From Opeltia flavorubescens (Eukaryota; Ascomycota; Lecanoromycetes; Teloschistales; Teloschistaceae), in assembly GCA_000442125.1 (NCBI GenBank), contig KE546980.1, positions 1 to 64,000 on the forward strand: a stretch of DNA of 64,000 nucleotides, written 5' to 3'. The notes beneath the pieces are model-generated. The model was not told the DNA's origin. It made no database searches and was given only the letters and a program-made list of their open reading frames with translations. Position numbers and translations under genes: made by a program. Of this stretch, positions 12,601 through 25,000 are shown one piece after another. Positions within the stretch are counted from its first letter, which is position 1. Each line of letters begins with the position of its first letter.

Positions 12601-14822
12601 GGAATTAATAATTATATTATTATTATTATTTCTATTTCTATTACAATTATAAGCTTTTTTAATAGATATTTTTAATAATAATCCGGGCTTTTAAATATAA
12701 AAAAAAAAGAATTAGAATTATAATATATTAAATATAATTAAATTAATTTAAAAGTATAAACTATTATAAAAAAATTACCTATAATATATATATTTAGATA
12801 TATTAAAAAACTAATTTTTATTTTCTAATAAAAAATAAAAAAAATCGCTATATATTTAAAAATATATTTATTTTATACTAAATAATAATTATTTAAATAA
12901 TCTCGTTTAATTTTTTTAAAAGGTTTATTATATTAGTAATTTAATATATTATTTCTATTATATAATTTCCATTTAAAGTTAAAATATTAACTATTTTTAT
13001 AATTTAATAGTAATAAATATAAATATATTATTTATATATATTATTAGTAATATAAAATTAAAAATAAATAATTATTAATTTAATAATTATTTATATTAAA
13101 TAAATTATAATATAATAAAAAAATATAATATTTATTTTATATTTAGTAAAACGGATTAAATAATTATTTTAATTAAAAAAAAAAATAGAATAAAAAAAAA
13201 AAAATATAAAATTTATATTTTAAAATTTAAAGAATAATATTATATTATTTTTTTATAAAATTTTCTAAAAGGATATAAAAAAATAAATTGCTATTATTTA
13301 TTAATTAGTATATTTTAATAATAATAGCTTCTAGTTTAAAATTATAAAAAGGATTTTTATATAATTTATTTATTTTCTTCTATTAATAAAATAAATTCTA
13401 TAATTTATTTATTATTTTTTTTAATTTTAAATTTATTATATAATTATTATATTTAATTATTATAGTTTATTTTATATATAATAAATTTAGTTAAATCCGG
13501 TTTTATTAATAAATTTTTTTTATAAAATTAAATATCCGTTCGATTTTAATAAAAAATATTAGATAAAAAAAAATATTTTAAATTATTTAAATTAATTTAG
13601 AAAAATTAAAAATATTATCTTTTTAAAATTACTAGTTTAATATATATTCGATAATATTTATATTAAAATATTATTTTATTTTTATATAATTCTTTTAAAT
13701 ATATATAAACGGTCGAAAAATACTAATTAAAATTAATATAGGTAGTTATATAAAATTAATAGAGTATAAATATATTATTTATATATATTATCTATTAAAT
13801 TTTTATAAATTGATTATTTTATATTAAAATATTCGAAAAATTATTATAATTTTTATTAAAATACTTTAGAAATTTTTTCCGATAATAATTTATAAAATTT
13901 TATCGATCGGATTTAAATATTTTATTAATATTTTAATTATAATATAAATTTAATTTTACCGTTAAATTTAAAATATTAGTTAAATTATATATTAATCCGC
14001 TTTTTTTTTTTTTATATAAATAATACTTTTTAAATTTTTAAATTGCTATTTAATAGATTTTTATTATAATAGTTTTCGCGAAATAGTATAATATTTTAAA
14101 AACTTTTTTAATTATTTTAAAATAGTTATATATTTTAATAAAAACGCGGAATATTAAATAAATATTTATATTAATAGTTTATAAAATAATAAATATAAAA
14201 TTATAAAAAAAATAAAATATAATATTAAAAAATAAAAAAATAAATAATTATAAATATTTAAATAGATTTTATTAAATTTATTATTTAATATTTAAAATTT
14301 ATAAATATAAATTTTAAAAACTTTATATAATTAATATACTCGGCGGATTATTAAATATATCGAATTTTATCGGATACTAATATTTTAAAGTAGATTTTTT
14401 AATTTATAATTTTTATTTTTTTCTAATAAAAATTATTTAAAATATAATTTATATTAAAAAAATATATTAATATAAANNATAAANNCGCGAATTTAAANTA
14501 NTATTAATAATTNAATTTTTTTTAATATATTATTTTATTATATTATTTTTTTTATTATATTTAATAATTTTATATTAAAATTATTAAAATATTTATTTTT
14601 TAAATTTCGATTTAAAATATTATTTATTATTTATAATTCGATTATTATAATAAAATTCTAGATTATAAAATTAATAATATAAATTAAATATAATAAAAAA
14701 TTTTCGATTTTTTTTTATTTTTATTTAAATTAAAAAAATTTATTTTTTAGTTTTATTTTTAAAATATTATTTAAATTTATATTATTGATAATAATATTAA
14801 AAAGTTTTCGTTTAATTTAATA
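9691..14822. other. AT-rich interval without recognisable gene
   Basis: This is RIP-mutated DNA between decayed frame B and the Gypsy element. It contains scattered CG-containing islands (for example around 10,840-11,050) that may be further transposon relics. I found no motif strong enough to name one. Confidence 0.5.
14477..14513. other. Cluster of ambiguous bases
   Basis: Seven N calls occur within 37 bases (14,477, 14,478, 14,484, 14,485, 14,498, 14,501 and 14,513), about 310 bp left of the retrotransposon. Isolated N calls also occur at 5,724, 8,103, 26,647, 37,924 and 54,700. The cluster suggests unresolved disagreement between collapsed repeat copies. Confidence 0.9.
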
Positions 14823-14827
14823 GTAAT

Positions 14828-15032
14828 TATTATATAATAAATATAAAATAATAGTATTATATTAAAAATAAAAAATTATTTATTTATAAAATCTATAATT
14901 AAATAAATATAGGCGCTAAAAGGCGCTAAATTCAACTAGATAAATATATTTAAAAAGCTTTTTTCGAGTTATAATAGCTATTTAATTTTACCTACTCTAT
15001 TAATTTTTTATTTATATAATATAGCTATAATA
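14828..15032 (-). repeat. LTR of the Gypsy element (3' LTR in element orientation)
   Basis: This 205-bp LTR is the left copy. It shares blocks such as TAAATAAATATAGGCGCTAAA and ATAATAGCTATTTAA with the right copy. Differences between the copies are mostly C/T and G/A transitions, as expected from independent RIP after insertion. The target duplication GTAAT precedes it at 14,823-14,827. Confidence 0.9.
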
Positions 15033-15505
15033 GATATCGGTAATAAATAAAATTATTAACTTTTAATAATAGATTTTTTCTCGCCGATAAACGATTTTTT
15101 AATTTATTTTTATTATTTAATATTAATATTAGTATTATTAACGGTTTTATTATAATTTAAAGCCGATTTCGGGTTAAAATAATATTTATATTTTTTTATT
15201 AATATTTTAATATTATTTAAATAGTATTCGAATATTTATTAATTGTTTTTAAATTTATAATTAACTTAATAAATAAAATATTAAATAGAAAAACTTTTAC
15301 TTTTATAAATATAGTATTTATAGAAAATTTATTCGATTTTAAACTTTTTATTATTATTAATAATAACTAGAGGTATAGATATATAGTAGCGCTAGTAAAA
15401 ATTATCGTTAAAGTTAGTAGTAGGTTCTAGATATACTATTAATATTATATTATAAATTTTTATAATAGGTAGTAGCTTTAAATAATAAACTAATAATTTA
15501 ATATA

Positions 15506-15622
15506 TTCGATAATTTTAAAAAAGCCTATTAGTTATTATTTAATTTTTTTAAAAATAAATTTTAATATATTATAGCCTCGATATAAATATATTTTTATAA
15601 AATCGTTAATTTTAAAATAAAC
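15506..15622 (-). pseudogene. Integrase C-terminal GPY/F module relic
   Basis: The minus strand reads VYFKI...YLYRGYNI...KFIFKKIK, two consecutive TAA codons (15,533-15,538), then LIGFFKIIE. This corresponds to the GD.VYLRLHRGY....KL..Q..GPF.ILE pattern of the Gypsy integrase C-terminus. The double TAA sits where QQ is usual, and GPF has become GFF. It supports the minus-strand orientation and places the 3' end of pol near the left LTR. Confidence 0.8.
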
Positions 15623-17762
15623 TAATTAATAGTATATATTATAATATTTTTTTATTTTTATTATAATAAAAGTAATAATATTTTTAGTATCGATATATAT
15701 AAACCGGTATTCTTTTATAATTATTAATATTATAATATTTTGTATCGCGGGTATATTTATAAGCTCGCTAGTTTTTAAAATAATCGGGTTATAGTAACGA
15801 GCTATCTATATTATAACTAGAAAAGCAGCTGGTTCTTTAATAGAAGTATTAGCGAGAATTTTAAAATTTAATATATTTTTTAATTAAATAGTTTATTTAA
15901 AGTTTAATAGATATAAAAAGTTTAATATTTCGCGAGTTTTAAATTTAAATAATATTTAATTAGATATTTTAAATATAGAATTATAATTTATAGAATTATT
16001 AAAAGTTATTAATATTTGTAAAAAAATAATAGATTATAGTCTAGAATTATTTAATATAATAATATAATAGTATATAATAATTTTAGTAGTTTAATTAAAT
16101 TATTTTAATATATTATTAATTTATAAATATTAGATAATAAAATATTATAAATTTATTTTTAATATTTTAAATATTTAATATTATAGTTAACCTATAAATT
16201 TTTTATTGCAATTTAAAATTATTATTTTTAATATACTTTAATTTAGTTTTATTAATTTATTTAATAGTTATTTAATTTATTATTTACCGTTTTAAATAAT
16301 CTTTCTAAATATATAGATAACTATTTTAGTAAATTTATTTATTATTAATATATAATAATTATATTTTTTATATAATTTTAGTAAAGCGAGAATAAAATCG
16401 ATAATAAATATATAAAACGGTTTTACCGGGCTAAATACTAGCTATAAAACTTTATATAGACGGTAGTAAAATATTTAATTAATTTGGTATTATAAATAGT
16501 AGCGAATAAATTTATATAGTTTTATTAATATATTATATATATAAAAGCCTTTTATTAAATATTTATACGTGTATATATAATTAAAATAGCCTATTTTATT
16601 ATATACCAGCTAGAATATTTTTTTTTTTATATTTGTAGATATTATTAAATATAGGTTTTATTTATTATTATCGAAATAAAGTAGCGTATTAATAATATAA
16701 TATAATAGTTTAATAATATTATTATTTAGCTTTATATTAGCTTTAATAGATTTTTTAATTTTAATTTAGCGGTTTTTTTTTATATATCTATCGATTAATT
16801 ATTAACGGAATTCGGTTAATATTTTTATTAGATTTACCGAGAAGTAATATATTATAAAAGCTTTTATATTTAGTAATTTGTCCGTTTTTAGGCGATATTT
16901 ATAGCTAGCGAGTTTTAATAATATATTTAAAACTATATTTATAATTTTAAATTTATAATAAATATTAAATTTAAAATATTAAAAATATTTAAAAGCTTAT
17001 ATTAAACGAAAATTAAATTTTTTTACGAATATTATATTTAAATTGATCTAGCGTAAAATACTAACTATAATAGAATAGTTTGTATAGATAATAATAATAT
17101 AATTAGCTATTTCAATTATATAACGGATTTTTTTAACTATTTAAATAATATTTATAATTTTTAATTTTATAAATTAATAGTATATTTTAATATTTAATAG
17201 TAAGCGGTTAAAAAATAGAATTAATTATTTAAATTTTTATTTAGATTCTTCGCTTATTTTATAGATAACTTTATTTATATTATAATAAATATAAGTTATA
17301 AAATTAAATTTTTTATTAATATTTAAATTTATATATAGTATTAAATTTTCGTTAAAATAAATTAGGATTAATAATAATAAAAAAAGCTTTTATAAATAAT
17401 AAAATATATTAAACTTTTTAAATATAAATATTATTAATAGATTTCGAGTAGTAGTTTTTTTATAAACGTTATTTTTAATAATAATATCGCGGTTTATATA
17501 AATTTTATACTTTTAAAATAATTTTATAATTATTATATAATTATTAATATACTACCGAAGATAGTTTATTAAATTTTGATATTTTTCTAATTATCGAAAT
17601 TTTTATAAAAACGAAAGTTTTAAAATTATTTCTAGCTTATTTTTTACTATAATAAGTTTAAAAGTATTAATCTTCTGGTTTAATAAATATATAGATATAT
17701 AATTAATAAACGATTTTATAGATAATAAATATAAATTTATAGTATTAAACGTACTAAAAATT

Positions 17763-17908
17763 TAATTAAAATATTTTATATATTCTTTTATTAAAAAGGA
17801 AAAAATTATAATATTATCGATATAAATTTTATAAAAGAAGCGAAATAGATATAAAATTCTATTTATTATTTATTATATATAAGCTGGTAAATTATAATAA
17901 TCTATTAC
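17763..17908 (-). pseudogene. Reverse transcriptase core relic of the Gypsy element
   Basis: The minus-strand reading, with stop codons taken as former Q, gives VIDYYNLPAYIQQIIN, then a short hydrophobic/aromatic stretch, then KIYIDNIIIFS and IKEYIKYFN. This matches the order of RT motifs in fungal Ty3/Gypsy elements: (G)Y.NSPAY.Q, then Y(I/V)DDI.IFS, then EEH..HL. YIDN is encoded by 17,813-17,824. The second catalytic Asp codon is GAT to AAT, consistent with RIP on the opposite strand. Confidence 0.85.
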
Positions 17909-20900
17909 CAATACTTTAAATATTTTTTACCTTTAATATAAAATTATTATTAGGCGGTAGCGATATTATTAATTAATTTATTATTAGTAGAAAAAATTTA
18001 TAAAGTTAACTATAAAAAGAATTTTAATATTATAAATTTGCGTTAAAATTTCCGTTTATAATAGAATTAAATAGGTATTTAATATTATAATTTTATTAAA
18101 TACTCGAATATTAATAATAATACAACTTTTAAAATTTTAATCGGTATTTTTTTATATTATAAAGTAAAGAAACGAAAATAGAATAGTTATAATAATTTAT
18201 TTTATCCGATTTTATTTATAAAATTTATTAAAAGTTTTATTAATAACTTTTTTATTATAAATACTAATAGAATATATATAAATTTATTCGGGTTTATAAA
18301 TTTATTTTTAATTTTCTATTAATAGAATATTTATATATTTTAACTCCGGTATATTAATTATATTACCGGTATTTTATTATAGATATAAATAGCGTTTAAT
18401 CGAAATAGTTAAAATAATTTATTTAGTTTATATTTTAAAAATTATTACTTTTATAGAATATACTATTTCCGTCCGATAGTTAAAATTAATAAATAGTATA
18501 ACGGCGGTATTTAAAGTTATAATAACTATTATAACGATTATTATATAGTATTTAAAGTTTTTTAAAAACTATTCGAACTTTTATTTTAGCATTTTAATAG
18601 CTAGTTTATAATTTTCCGAGCTAATTTAATAGTATTTATTAGTTTTATATTTTTAAATAGTATCTAGCTAAATTTTTATAGTTAATTAAATAGAAAATAG
18701 TAAATTATTTTAAATATAAACTCGTTTAAATATATAATTTATAATATATATATAGTTTATAAAAGTATCTAATATTTTTGATTTATATATAAAGTTATAA
18801 CTTTATAAAAAATTTAGTGGGTTTTAGTATAAATTTATAATTTTAACGGTTTTATTAGCGTATAACGATATTATTATATATTAAATACTATAAACGATTA
18901 TATTTATTTTAATATTTTTAGTATTAGTAGTAATTAGTACTATTATATTATTATAGAAGCTAATAGTTATTATATTAATAGATAGGTATATATTGATATT
19001 TTTAAATTTTATAATATTAATATTAATAAATATATTAGCGTTTAAATTATTTATTAAATAAAATTTGTATATAATAATAATAAGCTTTATAGTTTTTTTA
19101 TTAGATATAAAAATTTCGATAATAGTAAATTTAGTAGTATTATATCGCTTTTCGCTAATATTTTTAATATTTATAAAAGCTGGTATTTTCTAAAATATAG
19201 CCTATAATAGTTATTTTAATAGAAATTTTCGATTAATTAGATTTATTATATAATTTATATTTTAATAAAAGTTATAATTTTTTATATTAAATTATAAACG
19301 AATATTTACGGTTATATAATAGTATCCTCGGAAAATAGAACCTATTATTAGCGTATTTTTTACAATCGAGCGAATTAATTAGAATATTTATAACGATAGT
19401 TATTTAATAACCTTTAATTTAATAATTTTCGGTATATTTTTAAATAGTTTAACTGGTTTTAAATAAATTTACGCTAGTATTACTGGAATATTTAGTTTAA
19501 TAATTAATTTAATTGTAGTAGCTATAATTAAAAATAATTTTTTATTATAATTAATATATAGATAATAATATAAGGCGTTATTTAATTTAAAAATTTTATT
19601 ATATTTATTATATTAATATATTTTTATTGATTTAAATTTAGGTTCCGTGCGTTTTATTATAATAAAATAGAATTTTATTATATTATTATATTAATTAGGA
19701 TCTTTAATAATAGTATATAGAGTTTTATTAGATTTTTTATTTATTATATATTCGGTTTAAGTAGAATCCGTTAATTATTAAAAACTATTTTTATAATTCT
19801 AGTACTATTCTATTTTATCGCTTAAAATCTACTCGCTGGAAGTTTTTTATTAAAAATAGGCTCGCTAATTATTTAACTAGCGGCTTTTATATAAATTCCG
19901 GCTATTATTATATTATTAATAGTTATAATTTTATTGGTTTTTAATTTAATTTTATTATAACGGAATAATCGCTTTAAATAAAAATTACTAATAATTATTT
20001 TAAATAGTATACTAATTATTTTATATATTAGGCTTATTTTTAATTAATAGAATTTACGGAGTTATAAAAAAATTCCGGTATTAGTATATAATAGAAAATA
20101 TATTCGGTTAGCTTTTTTATATATAGCTCGAGTATATAAATAAATATCTAGGCGTATAAAAGGGGTTATTTTATAGCGGTTAATATATTATTATTCCTTT
20201 ATATTATTTACTTTTATTTTTTTATAGAGGGTTTGGTTTTAATATTTTATAGTTTTTATTACTATTATAGATATCGAATTAATTATTTTTTTTATTTTAA
20301 AAAAATTTATAAAAAGCTTTAATAGTAATTATTATAATTTTATCCGGAATTAATATTTATAGCCGGGTATTAAAATATTTAATATTAATTATTATTTAAG
20401 TACTTTTAATAGATATTATTTTTATATTTTTTATTTTAATAATAATATTATTAAAATATTTTAAAGGGTTTTTTCGAGTCTATATATTATTAATAGTATA
20501 ATATATTTATTTTAACTATATTAGCGTAATAGACGGTAGCTCGCCGAAATAATTTTTAAAAAATATATATTATAGTTTAATACTATCGCCTAATTATAGC
20601 GATTTATAGATAAATTTACTAATTATAATAGTAAATTATATAATTATTTTGTTTTATAGATAGAAATTTAAATTATAATATATTAATAATATATTTATTA
20701 TTTTGTATTTAATTTTTACACGTTATATAAAAGTATATATATTATAATAGATATTATACGACTTTATAGATTTTACGGGCGGTTTATTACTATTTAATTA
20801 GAATAAATTAATATTATAAGCCTTTTATTATAATTTAATAATCGTTAATATAATTATTAAATTTACTATTATAATAATTATTTAATTCTAGAAGTTTTAT

Positions 20901-21820
20901 ATAAAAAATTCTAGTAGTTAAACTAGACGGGTATTTATAAGTAGTTGCTTATTTAAAAAAGCTTATTATTATTATAGCGGATTGCTATTATTTATAAATA
21001 TACTCTATTATTATTATAATAGAATTTCTATTATATTTAACGGTAGTATAACGCTTTTTTTTAATTTTATTAAATAAAATAGGCTGGATTCGGTATTAAA
21101 AATATAGTTTCGCTGCCTGAATATATTAATAAAATCGGTAATATTTATAAATTTATCGAGTTATTATAAATTTTTTAGCGAGTTTAAAAGATAAAAATAA
21201 AGGTTTAAACTATTTTAAATAAAATTTATAGCTAGTTTTTAAATATAAATTTAAAAGCTTTTATTTTTAAAAATTATAATAATATTATTATAGAAATCGT
21301 TTATTACTTTAGTAAAAATCTATAAATACTCGTTTTAATCCGTAGGGTAAATAGTAATAGAAATTATACTAGCTTTTATTATACTAGTTTAAATTATTTA
21401 ATTATTAGAAGATTCTTATATTAAAGAATAGTATAGGCCTGGATTTTTTTTATAGATATAATCGGTATAAACTTTAAAAATTACTATAAAAGTCCGATTC
21501 TATTCTAAAAATCGTTTAATATACTTTTAAAACTTTTTAATATAGAAAATAGCTATAATAAAAACTAGTATAATAGCGAGATCGGTTGGATTTTCCGAAT
21601 TATTATAGAAAATACCTAGGATTTTACTAAAAGAATTAAAAGCTAAAATATATTTCAATTAACTTTATTAATCGAGTATTAATATAAAAGCGGTAGTTTA
21701 ATAAATAAAAAAATACTAGACCTGTTTAAAAAATCTAATACTATATAATAATTAATAGTATATATATACGGAAGTTAATAGTATTGTATTTTATATAAGT
21801 TATTTTTAATTACTATTATT

Positions 21821-22025
21821 TATTATATAGTAGGTATAAAGTAATAGTATTATATTAAAAATAAAAAACTATTTATTTATAAAATTTATAATTAAATAAA
21901 TATAGGCGCTAAAAAATATTAAATTTAATTGAATAAATATATTTAAAAGGCCTTCTTCGAGCTATAATAGCTATTTAACCCTATTTATTCTATTAGCCTT
22001 TTACCTATATAATATAATCGCAATA
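21821..22025 (-). repeat. LTR of the Gypsy element (5' LTR in element orientation)
   Basis: This is the right copy, exactly the same length (205 bp) as the left one. It retains more GC (for example GGCCTTCTTCGAGCTATAAT), so it is less mutated than the left copy. The duplicated target GTAAT follows at 22,026-22,030. I could not recognise a tRNA primer-binding site just inside it. Confidence 0.9.
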
Positions 22026-22030
22026 GTAAT

Positions 22031-25000
22031 TAATAAAGGTTAATATTTTATTATATTATATTTTACTAGAATAATTAGTATTTAATAATATAAATTTAAA
22101 TAATTATTTTTAAAACGAATATCGATTATTAATTTAATATATTAGTATTTTTAGATATAAAATCTTTTAAAAACTAGATTAAATATTTTTTATAAAAGAA
22201 ATTCGATTTATATTTAATAGTTTATTATAAATTTTTTTATAAATATTAATATAATTTTTTTTAATTTAATTAATTAAAATTATTCGATTATTAAATTATA
22301 AATTAAAACGGAATATTTAAAAAAAATTTTAAAAAATAAAATTATCGATAATTTATAAAAGAAGATCGAATTATATAAAAATTTTATATAATTAATAATT
22401 TTAAATTTTTTAATCGAAATTTTTATTATTATCTATATAATTTTTTCTTTAAAATAATATATTAATAATATATTATTTTTAAATATTATTTAGTATATTT
22501 ATATATTTAAAATATATTTTAATATTTAATTAGAAATTTTATCGTTTAATTTTTTAAAAAAAATAGAAATTATATATTTATATATAGTCGATATAATAAA
22601 TAAACCGAAAATAATAAAATAATTAAAAATTTTAGTGTAATTTTTATAAATAATTATAGATTTATTATTAAAAATCGAAGCGGTTTATTTAAAATCGGAT
22701 TAATATTTTAAATAATTTTTATTTAAATTATCTATTTTTTATATTTAAAAAAAATTTATAAATTTATTAAAAAAATTTTCGATTTATATTATTATAAAAA
22801 TAGTTAATTATTAAATTTTAAAAATTTTATAAATATTATTATATTATTAAATATATTCGCTATTAATTCGGAAAATTAAAATTAGGTATTAAAATTAAAT
22901 TTCTTTTATTTTTATTTAAATTTATTTTTATTTTTTTTAATATAAATATATTAGCGTAATAAATATACTAGTATTTCGATTCGAAAATTAATTTATAAAT
23001 TAATCTAAATAAATATTATTAATTAATAAATTTAATATTAATTTTTTATTAAATTTATTCGAATTATTTCTTTTATAAAAAAAACCCGGTTAATTTTATA
23101 GTAATAGATTAATAATACTATTATTAAATATAATTTTATTTTTATATAATAATAATATAATAAAATAATATAATTAGATAATATATAAATAATAATTATA
23201 ATTATTAAATATTAATACAATTTTAATTATAGTAAAAAAAATTAATATTATAAAATTTATATTATAGGTTATATTATTAAATTTAAACGAATTTTTAATA
23301 AATTAATCGAATTAAATTTAATTTAAAATCGACCCGTTAAAAATTCGATTCGATTTAAAATCGACTCGTTAAAAATTCGATTTAATTAGAACCCGATCCG
23401 ATTTAAATCAGATTTTAGAATTTTTTAACTCGACTCGGGTCGATTTTAGATTTAGATTTTATCTATAAAATCCGGTCGAGTAATTAGTTTAAATAATATA
23501 GATATTTTTATTAAAAAAAAATCTGGATTTTAAACCGAAATATAAATAATTATTATATTGAAAAGATAATAATTAAAAAATAACTTATTTTAAAGCTAAT
23601 AATAGTAAGTTTTTTTATATAAAAAAAATAATATCTAAAATTTTTCTAACCGCCGATTATATTTAGCTATTAGATTTTAATAATACCGATATTATAGTTT
23701 AAAATAAATTTTATATTTTTTTAAATTTAATTATATTTCTATTATTTATTATTAGATATTTTTTTAATTTTAACTATTTTTATTTTTTATTCGAAAATAG
23801 TTAAAGTAAAAAAAATATATAATAATAAAAAATAAATATATAATTAAATTTAAAAAATTAAAAAACTAATTTTAAATTATAAAAAAACGGTTTAATATTT
23901 TTTAATAAAATTTACTAGTAATAATTTTATTAATCGATTGCTTTATAATTAAATTTTTTAAAAAAATTCTAAAAAATATATTTTAATATATTTAACTAAT
24001 TTTTAAATTTTATTTATAAAAGTTAAACGATATTTTAAATTTTAAACGATAGGAATCTAAATAAAAAATCGATAGAAAATAAATCGAAAAACTAAATAAA
24101 TTAATAGATTTAAATTAATTAAATTAGTATATTTTCGGGAATATATTATATTCCCGCTTTTTATTACTATTAGAATATTATAAATAATAAACTTTTTCCG
24201 TTATTAATTAAAAAGATAATAATTAATTTAAATTAATATTAAATAATTAATAGTAAATTATTATATTTATCGATATTTTAAAATTTTATATATAGTTTAA
24301 ATAATTACTAGAAATTTTATTAAATAATAGGCTAAATTTACAAATACCGGCGGATTTAAAAAATCGAACTAGGTTTTTAATAATATTTTATAATAATATT
24401 ATAATTTTTTTCCGATAATTAACTAAAATTATATTTATAATTATATATAATAAAATTATTTTTTCTAAAATAAATAATCGAAACGAATTATTTATAGTTT
24501 ATAATTTTAAAATAAATTAATTTTAAATTAATTAATTTATAATAAAATATTATATTATTACTATAAATATTCTAATATATAGTTAAAAAATATAAAATTT
24601 AAAAAAAATATATTTAAAATAAAGATAAATTATTATATATAACGAACTATAAATTCTATATATAATAATTTGAATCGAGCTCGGAATTTAAATTTTCGCC
24701 TATATATAATATATAATAATCCTATTTCTAAAAAACTTTATATATTATATAATTATAACCCGAGTTTATCCGACGGTTTAAAATAATAAAAATATATTAT
24801 TATTAATAATTTATAATAAAAAATTTAAATAATCGGGTATTAATATTTTTTATATATTTTTTAAATTTATCGGAATTTTATATTCTAATTTTATTTTAAA
24901 AAAAATAGCTACATTAAAAAAAAATTATATATAGTAATTAAAAAATTAAATAAAAGAAATTATATAAATAAAATAATAAATTAAAAAGTTATTTAATTAA

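Larger units (their letters stand above)
14828..22025 (-). mobile_element. RIP-degraded Ty3/Gypsy LTR retrotransposon
   Basis: This is a 7,198-bp element bounded by two 205-bp direct repeats that start TA and end TA, as expected when TG...CA ends are RIP-mutated. It is flanked by the 5-bp duplication GTAAT (14,823-14,827 and 22,026-22,030). On the minus strand, 17,908-17,763 reads as the reverse transcriptase core: LPAYIQQIIN followed by KIYIDNIIIFS, the Gypsy SPAYVQ and YIDDIVIFS blocks with the second Asp mutated to Asn. Minus 15,622-15,506 reads as the integrase C-terminal GPY/F module. RT lying upstream of integrase fits Gypsy order rather than Copia. Coding is fully destroyed by TAA and TAG codons, so the element is dead. 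Confidence 0.92.
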
